19,084 nt of DNA, taken from the NCBI GenBank assembly GCA_964508085.1, contig CAZDTI010000135.1, forward strand, positions 1 to 19,084. Direction: 5' to 3'. How positions within the stretch are numbered: the first letter of the stretch is position 1; each line of letters starts with the position of its first letter. The DNA comes from CALGLS01 sp964508085. GTDB lineage: Bacteria > Bacteroidota > Bacteroidia > Chitinophagales > Saprospiraceae. The position numbers were made by a program, and so were the translations under genes. This document shows positions 6,914-15,800 of this stretch, one piece after another. Under the pieces are notes generated by a model, which was given only the letters and a program-made list of their open reading frames with translations, was not told the origin of the DNA and did no database searches.

Positions 6914-8029
6914 TTAACTTTCCTCTCGCTCAAACGCTACCCAAGTCCCCATCTTCTTTTGGATCACTTTAAAGTGATGTCGATCTGCTTCCGATACAAA
7001 AGAGATGGCTTCCCCCGATGCCCCTGCTCGCCCCGTTCTACCAATGCGATGAATATAATCTTTGGGAGATCGAGGCAATTCATAATTAATAACATAGGGT
7101 AAAACATCTATGTCAATCCCTCTGGATAATAAATCCGTTGCCACTAAAACACGTAAGTCTCCTGTTTTAAAACGTTCCAAATTCCTTCTTCTAGCTCCCT
7201 GGCTTTTTTTACCGTGGATCGCCTCCGCATCAATATCATTTTTGCGAAGTTTGTTCGCCACTTGATCTGCCTTATAGGTGGAAGAGGTAAAAACCAAAAC
7301 CTGCTGCCAATCGTTTTCCTTAATCAACGTTCTAAGCAAAGGCCCTTTACGATTGTCTTCCACCAAAAAAGCACGTTGATTTATCAAAACTTCTTCTTCC
7401 GCCTCCTCTATTTTTACAACCGAAGGATTTTTTAATACAACATCACTAAGCCCTGAAAGGTTTGGGCTCAAAGTCGCAGAGAACAAAAGATTCTGCCTTT
7501 CCTCTGGCAACATTTCAAAAATGCGACTCATCTCTTCTTTGAAACCAAGGTTCAGCATTTTGTCCGCTTCATCCAATACGAGTGTCTCCACACTTCCTAG
7601 TTGAACGGCATTAGAATCAACCAAATCCAACAAACGTCCTGGTGTAGCAACCAAAACATGTACCCCTTTTAAAGCCTTCATTTGCGGATTGATAGACACA
7701 CCTCCATAAACCGATAAGGTCTTCACTCGTTCCGGTAAACCTTCTCCAAACAATATAAATACATCGCTAACCTGTATGGCCAATTCTCTGGTTGGAACCA
7801 AAACCAGGACCTTTACCTGGCGATTTTTCAAAGCCGTTTTTCCTATTAGTTTTTTCAAAACAGGTAAAACATAAGCCGCCGTTTTCCCAGATCCAGTTTT
7901 TGCGATAGCAAGAACATCATTTCCTTCTAATACCTGAGGAATCGCTTCAGACTGAATTGGATAGGGTTCCTTGTAACCTTGAGCAAGTAGTATTTTTTGA
8001 ATGGATTTGGGGAGGCGTTGGAATGGCAT
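6914..8029 (-). CDS. DEAD-box ATP-dependent RNA helicase (RhlE-like)
   Basis: This 371-residue cytoplasmic enzyme unwinds RNA duplexes at the cost of ATP; relatives act in ribosome assembly, RNA decay and cold adaptation. All core motifs are visible: Q motif (F3 with Q26), motif I AKTGSGKT (43-50), Ia PTRELA (79-84), Ib TPGR (129-132), II DEAD (153-156), III SAT (184-186), IV VLVFTSS (244-250), V ATDLLSRGID (297-306) and VI HRIGRTGR (327-334). The protein ends soon after the second RecA domain and lacks the basic or Gly-rich tail of many RhlE/DeaD proteins, so substrate choice may depend on partners. The ATG at 8029 lies just before the Q motif. The Crp-type gene follows by 20 bases. The upstream 175-bp gap is shared with a divergent small membrane gene. 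Confidence 0.95.
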   Translation of the reverse strand: MPFQRLPKSIQKILLAQGYKEPYPIQSEAIPQVLEGNDVLAIAKTGSGKTAAYVLPVLKKLIGKTALKNRQVKVLVLVPTRELAIQVSDVFILFGEGLPERVKTLSVYGGVSINPQMKALKGVHVLVATPGRLLDLVDSNAVQLGSVETLVLDEADKMLNLGFKEEMSRIFEMLPEERQNLLFSATLSPNLSGLSDVVLKNPSVVKIEEAEEEVLINQRAFLVEDNRKGPLLRTLIKENDWQQVLVFTSSTYKADQVANKLRKNDIDAEAIHGKKSQGARRRNLERFKTGDLRVLVATDLLSRGIDIDVLPYVINYELPRSPKDYIHRIGRTGRAGASGEAISFVSEADRHHFKVIQKKMGTWVAFEREES

Positions 8030-8079
8030 ATATTGTCTGAGCGTATGAATGTGAATTTATCGTTGAATAGAATCTTTGG

Positions 8080-8087
8080 TGAAGGTA
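8080..8087 (-). promoter_or_regulatory. Weak candidate -7 box for the helicase gene
   Basis: The minus strand reads TACCTTCA, six of eight to a TAnnTTTG-type box, in an A+T-rich setting about 50 bases before the ATG at 8029. No clear -33 TTG was found, so this is a weak call. Confidence 0.22.
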
Positions 8088-8204
8088 CAAATTAAATGGT
8101 TCCATGAGATGGATGAAACAATTCACTGCTTAAGAATAAGATTAAAATTATTTTTTGTTTGAAGTATTGTTGTTATTTTTCGATTTTAACTCAAATTTTT
8201 TAAT

Positions 8205-8591
8205 ATGAAAACTAATACTCCTCTTGATACGGGTGAAATAATCGAAGCCCGACAAGCCTTATTTTTTATCGCTGTGGTTCTACTATTAGGTTCTATTTAC
8301 CCCTTATATAGCGGAGACTTCGGCATAACTACGATACTGAATTTGGCTTTTGCCATCTCTGCGCTTATTCTTGGTTTCTGGAGTAAAACAAATCCAGTAT
8401 CTGCATTTCTCGGAGGCCTAATTGTTTCTATAATCTTTATGATTTTTAATGGGCTTATGCTAAATATTATTGGAGTAGCAATGGATGGAGCCTTTGGCTT
8501 AGCTTTTTATAGAGGATGGAAATTTGCTAAAACTCAACAAAGAAAAATTACCGAAGATAGCCGGGAAGATATTTTGGATGAAGAAATTTAA
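8205..8591 (+). CDS. Small membrane protein, 128 aa
   Basis: The product is not recognised. It has a short polar N-terminus, three or four hydrophobic segments (about residues 17-35, 41-59, 66-92 and perhaps 92-105) and a charged C-terminal tail (108-128) rich in Lys, Arg, Glu and Asp that probably faces the cytoplasm. No catalytic or metal-binding motif stands out. It is divergent from the helicase gene (175 bp between starts) and ends 14 bp before the stop of the peroxidase gene on the other strand, so it is likely monocistronic. The gap leaves no room for a normal terminator. Length, start context and a well-formed membrane topology make it a credible gene. Confidence 0.72.
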   Translation: MKTNTPLDTGEIIEARQALFFIAVVLLLGSIYPLYSGDFGITTILNLAFAISALILGFWSKTNPVSAFLGGLIVSIIFMIFNGLMLNIIGVAMDGAFGLAFYRGWKFAKTQQRKITEDSREDILDEEI

Positions 8592-8605
8592 ACTCGCTGG
8601 TAAAA

Positions 8606-9565
8606 TTATTTTTTATAGTCAAAAGTGCCATCCGTTAGCGAAAGTAAAAAGTTCACTAAATCCCTTTGTTCTTCGGCCGTAAAATTCATTGGCTTAACCA
8701 TTAAGCGGTCTATGTTGATTGGGTCGGATACAAATTGGTAGGGGTCACTATAAAATTCGACAACCTCTTCTAATGTAGCAAAACGACCGTCGTGCATATA
8801 AGGAGCGGTCAAGGCTACATTTCGTAAGCCTGGGACTTTAAATTTCCCTAAGTCCGTTGAATCTTTAGTAATTTCAAAACGGCCACTGTCTGTCCATTTC
8901 TTTCCATCATACAGTCCGACGTTTTTAAATTCATCGCCAGTAAAAAACGGCCCAAAGTGACAATCGAAGCATTTACCATCTTCTATAAATATTGCTCTGC
9001 CTCTTAATTGAGAATCGGTCATTGCCTCTTCATCAATATCCATCACCCATAAATCATGTGGTGCGGAGCCATTGCTTTCCAGAGTTCTCTGAAAGGTAGC
9101 AAGTCCGTCCAAAATAGTAGCAGAATCCGGTTTTGAGGAATAGATTTTTAGAAATAACTCTTGGTATTCTTTGTTTGCCTGCACTCGTTTTACAGCCTCC
9201 CTAAAGTCTAAATGCATCTCAAGAGGATTCTCTATCGGCACGATCGCTTGTTCCTCCAAGCTGGCAGAACGACCATCATAAAAGAAATGTGTGCTGTAGC
9301 CCAGATTCATTATGGACGGCGTATTCCTTACCGCAACACCATCCCCTACCCCTTTCGAAAAGGCCACGGTATCCGCAAATGCAAATTCAGGAATATGACA
9401 ACTCGCGCAAGAAATCGTTGAATCTAAAGAAAGGATTTTATCGAAAAATAACTTTTCACCTAGTTCCGCCTTAGTCTCTATCAAGACCTCATTGATCACT
9501 TTTTCTTGATCAAAAGAACTTAGGTAAGTAAAAAAAAGGAATAACAATAACGCAAGTGACCTCAT
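8606..9565 (-). CDS. Di-haem cytochrome c peroxidase (CCP/MauG family)
   Basis: This 319-residue secreted protein carries two c-type haem sites, CASCH (53-57) and CFDCH (199-203), in the arrangement of bacterial di-haem cytochrome c peroxidases, which reduce H2O2 in the periplasm with electrons from small cytochromes. NPLEM (113-117) after the first haem and YMHDGRF (256-262) near the second match conserved segments holding distal ligands. An N-terminal hydrophobic stretch (3-17) is the export signal; it is short and has no clear lipobox. The family also includes MauG-like enzymes with other oxidative roles, and the sequence alone does not decide between them. The gene is convergent with the small membrane protein. 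Its upstream region (9566-9832) contains the inverted-repeat element described separately. Confidence 0.93.
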   Translation of the reverse strand: MRSLALLLFLFFTYLSSFDQEKVINEVLIETKAELGEKLFFDKILSLDSTISCASCHIPEFAFADTVAFSKGVGDGVAVRNTPSIMNLGYSTHFFYDGRSASLEEQAIVPIENPLEMHLDFREAVKRVQANKEYQELFLKIYSSKPDSATILDGLATFQRTLESNGSAPHDLWVMDIDEEAMTDSQLRGRAIFIEDGKCFDCHFGPFFTGDEFKNVGLYDGKKWTDSGRFEITKDSTDLGKFKVPGLRNVALTAPYMHDGRFATLEEVVEFYSDPYQFVSDPINIDRLMVKPMNFTAEEQRDLVNFLLSLTDGTFDYKK

Positions 9566-9702
9566 CTTAAATCAGACTAATTTATTCATGGTTAAGAAAC
9601 TCAGAGTTCCTAAAAATCCAGTAGTGGTCACAAAGATACTGATGTTAGGAAGAGTGAACAAGCCTGAAAGGTTTTTCAAATGTTAAAATTGAAGGAACTT
9701 AA

Positions 9703-9809
9703 TGAATTCATTTGGTCACTATTCCTTAGTGCGGGTAGATTTCCCCTTTAGGGGCTAGGGGTCGTGATGGCAAATCCCTAGTTCCATTGTCGATGACCAA
9801 ATGAATTCA
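9703..9809. repeat. 107-bp element with perfect 16-bp terminal inverted repeats
   Basis: TGAATTCATTTGGTCA at 9703-9718 is matched exactly in inverse at 9794-9809. Inside are GATTT/AAATC (9738-9742 with 9772-9776), CCCC-TTTA-GGGG (9743-9754) and CTAGGG/CCCTAG (9755-9760 with 9776-9781), so the whole element can fold into a branched hairpin. ACTTA flanks both sides (9697-9701 and 9809-9813), a possible but imperfect target duplication because it shares one base with the right arm. It has no coding capacity. A MITE-like mobile repeat or a structured leader or terminator are both possible. Confidence 0.65.
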
Positions 9810-9832
9810 CTTACAACCAATTGAAACAAACC

Positions 9833-10528
9833 TCATCCCAATAGTTCATTAATTTCTTTACGATAGGTTTGCCCAATTGGGATTTCATGTTCCCGAATCA
9901 TAACTCGATTACCTTCTATACTTCTGATTTTATCTAAGGCGATGATATAAGATTTATGAATACGCAGGAAACATTCCTTTGGCAAGAGCTCTTCAAACGA
10001 AGATATTTTCTGATGACCAATGATCATTTCTTCTTCCAGAAAAAGCTTAGTGTAATTTCCGTAGGCTTCTATAAACAAGATCTGTTTCGCATTTACCTGA
10101 TGGTATTTTTTATCTCCTTTCAAAAAGAATCGATTGTCTTTTGGAGCAACTTGCGGCAATTCCGTGTTTTTAGTAGTATCGACACTAATCGCTTTATTAA
10201 TCGCCTTGACCAAACGTTCAAAACTAAAAGGCTTCAGTAAATAATCCACAATGTTTAGTTCATAGCCTTCTAAAGCGAACTCTTTATAAGCAGTCGTCAC
10301 AATTACTTTTGGAGGTTTGTTTAATGTTCTTAAAAAATCAAAGCCTTTTAACTTTGGCATATTTAGATCTAGAAACATGATGTCGGTTTGGTTGGTATTT
10401 AAAAACTGCATCGCTTCCAAAGCATTGTAACAGTTTTGATGCAACTGCAAATGTGGAAGAATATTGCAAAACTCTTCTATCAGCTCGTGCGCCAAAGGTT
10501 CATCATCTACAATAATATATTTTATCAT
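9833..10528 (-). CDS. LytTR-family response regulator
   Basis: This 231-residue two-component regulator has an N-terminal receiver domain (1-115) with the acidic pair Asp8/Asp9, the phospho-acceptor Asp54 in LDLNMP, Thr78 and Lys99 in LLKPF. A C-terminal LytTR DNA-binding domain occupies about 133-230, including LFIEAYGNYTKLF (151-163) and the FLRIHKSYIIAL segment (187-198). LytTR proteins bind direct repeats upstream of target promoters. Its ATG overlaps the stop of the kinase gene by 4 bases (ATGA), so the two proteins are made from one message with kinase first. The likely targets are the divergent ABC/M1 genes beginning 219 bp from the kinase start, and perhaps the operon itself. Confidence 0.95.
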   Translation of the reverse strand: MIKYIIVDDEPLAHELIEEFCNILPHLQLHQNCYNALEAMQFLNTNQTDIMFLDLNMPKLKGFDFLRTLNKPPKVIVTTAYKEFALEGYELNIVDYLLKPFSFERLVKAINKAISVDTTKNTELPQVAPKDNRFFLKGDKKYHQVNAKQILFIEAYGNYTKLFLEEEMIIGHQKISSFEELLPKECFLRIHKSYIIALDKIRSIEGNRVMIREHEIPIGQTYRKEINELLG

Positions 10529-11646
10529 GCTATTTCCAGATTTAATTGGGCACTAAAGATATTCTCCTTTTTTGAAATTTCAAATTTGTACTGATTAGGA
10601 TAAATCAATTCCAATCGACGTTTTAAGTTTTCCAAACCAATACCCGGATTTTCTTTTACCTCCTCTGGATCAAAATTATTTTCTATGGAAAAATCAATCC
10701 GCTGATCATCCGCATACAATTTCATATTTATAAAAGCACCCTCCATCAATGAATCTACGCCGTGTTTAAAGACATTTTCTAGCAGGATAATAAAAAGCAG
10801 CGGCGAAATTTGGGGTGCCCCATTTATCTCTTCTTCAAAATTAATGGCAACTTCTTTATGATGTCGAAGCTTATGCAATTCTATAAAGTTATTTAAATAT
10901 TCTACTTCTTCTCTTAAAGGTACTCGCTCTTTCTTTCCTTCATAAATCGAATAGCGCATCATATCAGAAAGCTTTAAAATAACCTCTGGCGCCTTCTTAG
11001 AATTCTTCACCGTCAAAGCATGTAAATTATTCAGTGTATTAAAAAAGAAATGTGGATTAATCTGACTTTTCAGCAATGCTAATTCTGCTTCTGCTTTTTC
11101 TGTTTTTAAAATTTTCAACCATTTCCATTGTTCATAAATCCATAAGGCCAAAAGAAAAGGAATCGGTATTACCAACATGAAAAGTGCGGTTCCTTTATAG
11201 TCTTGCATATAGGTTTCCAGATCTACAGAGAATAATCGAACATATAGAAAATAACCTACTAAGAATAGATAAACCCCAAAGATGTACTTTCCATATTTTT
11301 CAAAAAAGCTTCTAAAAATCAGATAAGACAAACACAACCAAAATGCCACCACCAACGGAATCGTAACAGGACTATCTGGAATTCCATAGGTCGCATCAAT
11401 GACAATAATAACGATCAAGAATAAAAATAATCCAACAAATTTAAATATCGCTTTCTTTTTTAAAGTGGGTACTTTGTAAGCGATAAAAGAAAAAATCAGC
11501 CACCAGATAACGAAACCAAAAACGTTCTCCAGTACATGCGTAGGATTAATACGTATGAACCCAATCCACTGCAGGAAAGCCGTAAGCACAATCATAATGA
11601 TCAAACCGATAGCAAAGGGTTTGTATTTCTCTAATATTAAATTCAT
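10525..11646 (-). CDS. LytS/YpdA-type sensor histidine kinase
   Basis: This 373-residue membrane kinase partners the LytTR regulator. Residues 1-172 hold about six transmembrane helices (about 11-31, 41-58, 68-86, 93-112, 121-141, 153-172) with no large extracytoplasmic domain, so the signal is probably sensed within or at the membrane. A short coiled segment leads to the His_kinase domain QINPHFFFNTLNNL (195-208) with phospho-acceptor His199. The ATP-binding half has LLENVFKHG (288-296, N box) and PGIGLENLKRRL (334-345, G box). This is the simple intramembrane-sensing layout common in Bacteroidota. A well-spaced TTG/TATTTTTG promoter ends almost on the ATG, which suggests a leaderless message or a misjudged start. 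Confidence 0.94.
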   Translation of the reverse strand: MNLILEKYKPFAIGLIIMIVLTAFLQWIGFIRINPTHVLENVFGFVIWWLIFSFIAYKVPTLKKKAIFKFVGLFLFLIVIIVIDATYGIPDSPVTIPLVVAFWLCLSYLIFRSFFEKYGKYIFGVYLFLVGYFLYVRLFSVDLETYMQDYKGTALFMLVIPIPFLLALWIYEQWKWLKILKTEKAEAELALLKSQINPHFFFNTLNNLHALTVKNSKKAPEVILKLSDMMRYSIYEGKKERVPLREEVEYLNNFIELHKLRHHKEVAINFEEEINGAPQISPLLFIILLENVFKHGVDSLMEGAFINMKLYADDQRIDFSIENNFDPEEVKENPGIGLENLKRRLELIYPNQYKFEISKKENIFSAQLNLEIA

Positions 11647-11650
11647 AATT

Positions 11651-11681
11651 CAAAAATACAGCGATTTTAGACCATTCACAA
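11651..11681 (-). promoter_or_regulatory. Candidate promoter of the kinase/regulator operon
   Basis: On the minus strand, TTG (11679-11681) and TATTTTTG (11658-11651) are separated by 20 bases and fit the Bacteroidota consensus TTG ... TAnnTTTG. The expected RNA start is at about 11647, one base before the ATG at 11646. Confidence 0.45.
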
Positions 11682-11684
11682 TTA

Positions 11685-11695
11685 GTTTGACAAAC
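11685..11695. promoter_or_regulatory. 11-bp palindrome GTTTGACAAAC, possible operator
   Basis: Two 5-bp arms around a central A lie just upstream of the kinase -33 box. GTTTGAC recurs directly at 11741-11747. LytTR proteins bind direct repeats, so a regulatory role is possible but unproven. Confidence 0.25.
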
Positions 11696-11820
11696 ACTGA
11701 GTGAGGGCACACCAACTGGATCATTTTTTAGTCGAACAGGGTTTGACGCTTTTTTCCTATTGTATGATTCAAAAACCGAAGGGTAGGTCATTCTAATTAG
11801 ATAGAGTAAAAGAAGATGAA

Positions 11821-11828
11821 TAGTTTTG
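11821..11828 (+). promoter_or_regulatory. Candidate -7 box of the ABC/M1 operon
   Basis: TAGTTTTG matches TAnnTTTG exactly and predicts an RNA start near 11832, 34 bases before the ATG at 11866. No TTG is found at -33; a palindromic CTAATTAG occupies that place (11793-11800), which would fit a promoter that needs an activator. Confidence 0.4.
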
Positions 11829-11865
11829 GTTCTGAAACAAGGAAAGCAGTTTAAAACATCAACAA

Positions 11866-12759
11866 ATGAATGTACTAAATATCAAAGGTTTATCTAAGAC
11901 TTACCCCAATGGAGTAAAAGCTTTAGACAATATTTCTTTAACCATTAAGAATGGAATGTTCGGTTTACTGGGCCCTAATGGGGCTGGCAAATCGACTCTA
12001 ATGAAAACCTTAGCTACACTTCAGGAGCCTTCAAAAGGAGAGATTCTATTCAATGGTCAAAACATCATTGAGCAGCCTGATGTAGTCCGAAAAGTATTGG
12101 GTTATTTGCCACAAGAATTCGGAGTCTATCCTAAAGTTTCTGCAGAAGGATTGTTAGATCATATTGCCATTTTGAAAGGCATGGTCAATCGTGGAGAAAG
12201 AAAAGATCAGATTGGAGCATTATTACAACAAACCAATTTATATGCTCATCGAAAAAAGTCGGTTTATACTTTTTCGGGAGGAATGCGTCAACGATTTGGC
12301 ATTGCTCAGGCACTATTAGGTGATCCGCAAATCATTATCGTGGATGAACCTACTGCAGGTTTAGACCCTGAAGAAAGAAATCGATTTTTAAACTTACTGA
12401 GTGAAATTGGAGAGAATGTCATTGTTATTTTATCTACTCACATTGTAGAAGACATTCGGGACCTCTGTTCGAATATGGCTATTCTTGGAGCCGGGAGAAT
12501 TATCAGCCAAGGCAACCCTTCTGAACTTACTAATGAGTTAAGTGGTAAGGTCTGGCGAAAAATAATTCCGAAGAATGCGCTCCCTAATTATAGGAATTCC
12601 TTTCCCGTGATTTCAACAAGATTATTTTCTGGGAAAACTCAGATTAAGATTTTGTCAGAACAACAACCCGAGGCTGGTTTCGAATTGGTCCCTCCTGATT
12701 TGGAAAATGTCTATTTCTGGAAGTTATTAACGGTGGACAGTTCTACGTTTGACGGTTGA
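11866..12759 (+). CDS. ABC transporter ATP-binding protein
   Basis: This 297-residue ABC ATPase shows Walker A GPNGAGKS (36-43), Q-loop PQEFG (82-86), signature FSGGM (136-140), Walker B with VDEP (159-162), the D-loop GLD (165-167) and switch His192 in STH. The subfamily is the ABC-2/CcmA-like exporters, and it should energise the permease encoded next. The C-terminal 60 residues form the usual small accessory domain. The last nine or so residues (TVDSSTFDG) are encoded by the same repeat sequence that fills the following gap, and the stop codon itself lies in the left arm of the hairpin at 12751-12792. The native protein therefore probably ended near FWKLL in an ancestor. The next gene starts 87 bases downstream on the same strand, so the two genes form an operon. 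Confidence 0.95.
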   Translation: MNVLNIKGLSKTYPNGVKALDNISLTIKNGMFGLLGPNGAGKSTLMKTLATLQEPSKGEILFNGQNIIEQPDVVRKVLGYLPQEFGVYPKVSAEGLLDHIAILKGMVNRGERKDQIGALLQQTNLYAHRKKSVYTFSGGMRQRFGIAQALLGDPQIIIVDEPTAGLDPEERNRFLNLLSEIGENVIVILSTHIVEDIRDLCSNMAILGAGRIISQGNPSELTNELSGKVWRKIIPKNALPNYRNSFPVISTRLFSGKTQIKILSEQQPEAGFELVPPDLENVYFWKLLTVDSSTFDG

Positions 12760-12792
12760 CGGTTCCCACTACCGTAGAACCGTTCAACCGTC
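12751..12792. repeat. Near-perfect hairpin at the ATPase stop codon
   Basis: GACGGTTGACGGTTC (12751-12765) pairs with GAACCGTTCAACCGTC (12777-12792) apart from one extra base, with an 11-base loop. An overlapping alternative pairs GTTCTACG (12740-12747) with CGTAGAAC (12773-12780). The left arm contains the TGA (12757-12759) of the ATPase gene. Confidence 0.7.
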
Positions 12793-12836
12793 CATCGTCC
12801 ATCGTCCATCGTCCACCGTCCACCGTCCACCGTCAA
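12788..12836. repeat. Heptanucleotide tandem repeat, 7 units
   Basis: The units are CCGTCCA, then TCGTCCA three times, CCGTCCA twice and a degenerate CCGTCAA. It runs without a break from the right arm of the hairpin to the A-rich leader just before the ATG at 12847. Copy-number change would alter the spacing between the two ABC genes but no reading frame. Confidence 0.9.
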
Positions 12837-12846
12837 AAAAAACTCC

Positions 12847-15800
12847 ATGCTTAAATACTTATTTCATTTCGAATGTCTTTACCAAATAAAACAACGCTTT
12901 TTCATCGGCTTTGCTTTGCTTTTCTTATTCTTTGGCTTTTCGATTGGTCGAGGTGGATATGGCTTAGCCAAGCAAACTATAAATTCTTCTTTTCAAGTTA
13001 GTTACAACATGGGCTTACTAAGTCTGGGTTGTGTCTTTGCGATTATGTTCTTTGCAATCAGCGGCATGCTAAGAGACCGACAATACAAAGTAGAACCTAT
13101 CATTTTCAGTACCGCTATTAAAAAGTCTACCTATTTTTTGAGTCGATTTTTAGGGGTATTCGTTTTTAGTCTGATTGTATTTAGTTTTTCATTAATTGGA
13201 TTTTTAATAGGGAATTTTATCGCAGATGCGGCTCCTGAACAATTAGCAGCTTTCGAACTAAGTAATTATTCATGGGCTTGGTTGATCATCATTTTACCCA
13301 ATATTTTTATTTGTACTTCTATTGTTTTTTCCGTAAGTGCTTTAACAAAAAACAACATTGCAACTTACATAAGTGCCGTTTCCATTTACGCACTTTATAT
13401 GATATGTTCTTTCTTTTTCAATTCTCCTCTATTAGCGAATTCCGTCCCGCCGTCTCCTGAAAATATGGCTTTAGCGGCTTTAGCTGATCCTTTCGGACTC
13501 TCCGCATTTTTTGAACAAACACAATATTGGACAATCTTTGAGAAAAACACAAAGTCCATATCTTTCTCAGGTTATTTCATGTGGAGTCGACTCCTTTGGG
13601 TTTCAATATCCTCGGTTCTTTTAGCGGTCACTTATCGATTATTTTCGTTTAGAACAGTGCATCAAAAAATCAAAAAAACGGAGTTAGTTCGCGATGAAAA
13701 CATGGAGCGAAAATCTTATCAACCAAGTAAACCATTAGAAATTAATAATAAAACACAACGACAGTCTTTTTTATCTCTATTAAAAATAAATTTGTCAAAC
13801 GTATTCACCAGCCTGCCTTTTTTGGCTTTGATGTTGATTTGGGTTGTGATTGTTTTTACAGAGATTTACAGTCGAATAAATCACGGCGGACATTACAACG
13901 ATAGTCAATATCCGACGACTAATTTAATGGTCTGGTTGATAGAAGAGCCTTTGATTCTTACCAGCCTTGCCCTAATCGTTTTCTATAGCGGTGAAATCAT
14001 CTGGAAAGAGCGGAATATAAATTTTAGTAGTTTTATTGATTCAACTCCGGTTTCTAACATCACTTTATTTTTTGCAAAACTAAGCACTTTACTGCTACTC
14101 CCCGTATTATTTATCTTAACTGGAATTTTAATCGCCATCGGTTTTCAAATTTCAAAAAGCTATTATCAATTTGAAATTTGGCAATACTTCTCCATGTTTT
14201 ATTTCTCCGGAGCACAATTATTTTTCATAAGTCTTCTCGCTTTTTTTGTTCAAAGTATCTGTAACAACAAATACCTGGGCATGTTTATTACCGGGCTAAT
14301 TGTTTTATTATTAGGAACAAATTTGTCTAGCCTCCTAGGCATCTATCATCCATTATTAAAAATCGGGGACTTCCCTCTTGTCAACTTCAACAACATGAAT
14401 GGTTATGGTTATTCTACCATTCGTTTTCATCAAGTAGCTTTTTATTGGATCTCCTTGGGTATCATCCTGAGCTTGTCGTCTTTCAAATTATGGCGAAGAG
14501 GCAACATCCATCAATATTCCTTCAGAATAAAACAACTAATGTCCAACTGGAAGAGATGGCAGCAACTTACGCTAGTTGTATTCAGTTTGTTATTTATACT
14601 TTCTGGCTCTTTTATATTTTACAATACAAATGTCGTTCAGGATTATCAAACACGTACGGATCGTTTAGATTTTAGCGAAGCTTATGAACGAAAATTTAAG
14701 CAATACGAATCGCTTGGTCGATTATATCCCATTGATATAAAAACGGAATTAGACCTTTTTCCTGATCAAAATAGATACACCCTTAAAGCCAATTATTTAT
14801 TGGAAAATAAAAATGATGAGCCCGTTAATCAGGTTTTTATCACCTCTAAAAAAATGGTGAAAAATCTACAACTCGAGAATGCGAGCCTTATCGAACGGGA
14901 CACTTTTTTTGAGACCTATTTATTTCAACTAAATGAACCCCTCTTCTCGAAAGAACGATTAAAATATTCCTTCGAAATAATTCATCAACAAAAAGGATAT
15001 GAGACGCCGAAGAGCTTAGTTAAGAATGGCTCTTATATCATTCACACGGGCTTAGGTCCAGCTTTGAATTATCGCAGCAGTAAGGAAATCCACGACAATT
15101 TCGAAAGACAAAAACGAGGTCTTCCAAAACGGGAAGAAGAAGCGGTTAACGAAGATCATCTTCACCTGGAGGAAGCAAGTATTGGAAAGCTCCCCTTCGA
15201 GACCATTGTTTCTACACAAGCTGATCAAACCGCAATAGCCACTGGAAACCTAATCAAACAATGGACGAAAAATGGTCGTAATTTTTATCATTACAAAACC
15301 AATATTCCCGTTACACCCCTACTCGGTTATTTCTCCGCGAGATACCAAACTAAGAAAATAAATCACAAGGGTATTTCCATCGAACAATACTATCACCCCG
15401 ATCATGAGTACAACATTGAAGCCATTGAAAAAAATACAAAGTATGCTTTAGATTATTGTATCAAAAACTTTGGTCCTTATCCATTTGATCATTTGAGAAT
15501 TGCGGAAATACCTGGCCATTGGAACTTTGGTGGACAAGCTATGCCGGGAACAATTAGCATGGTGGAAGACCGAATGTATCTCATCGACAATAGAGATCCA
15601 GCAGGTTTTGATCTGGTGGCCAAACGTACTATTCATGAAGTAGCACATCAGTGGTGGGGTGTAATTTTGTTGCCAAAACAAACCGAAGGAGCTAGTTTCT
15701 TTATGGAGGGTTTTGCAAAATATACCGAAGCGGCTGTCATGGAAAAGCACTATGGGAAAGGAGCCATTTGGCAACTTAGTGAAACTTCAAACAGAAGATA

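Noticed and set aside
9212..9474. Plus-strand open frames inside the peroxidase gene
   Set aside because: They overlap the haem-binding region of a well-supported minus-strand gene and show no domain.
12740..12792. Intrinsic terminator between the two ABC genes
   Set aside because: The hairpin is not followed by a T run, and the two genes need joint expression; kept as a repeat only.
12788..12836. CRISPR-like array
   Set aside because: Units are seven bases with no spacers and no cas genes nearby; this is a simple tandem repeat.
15448..15774. 108-residue minus-strand open frame inside the M1 peptidase region
   Set aside because: It is antisense to the zinc site coding region and has no independent support.
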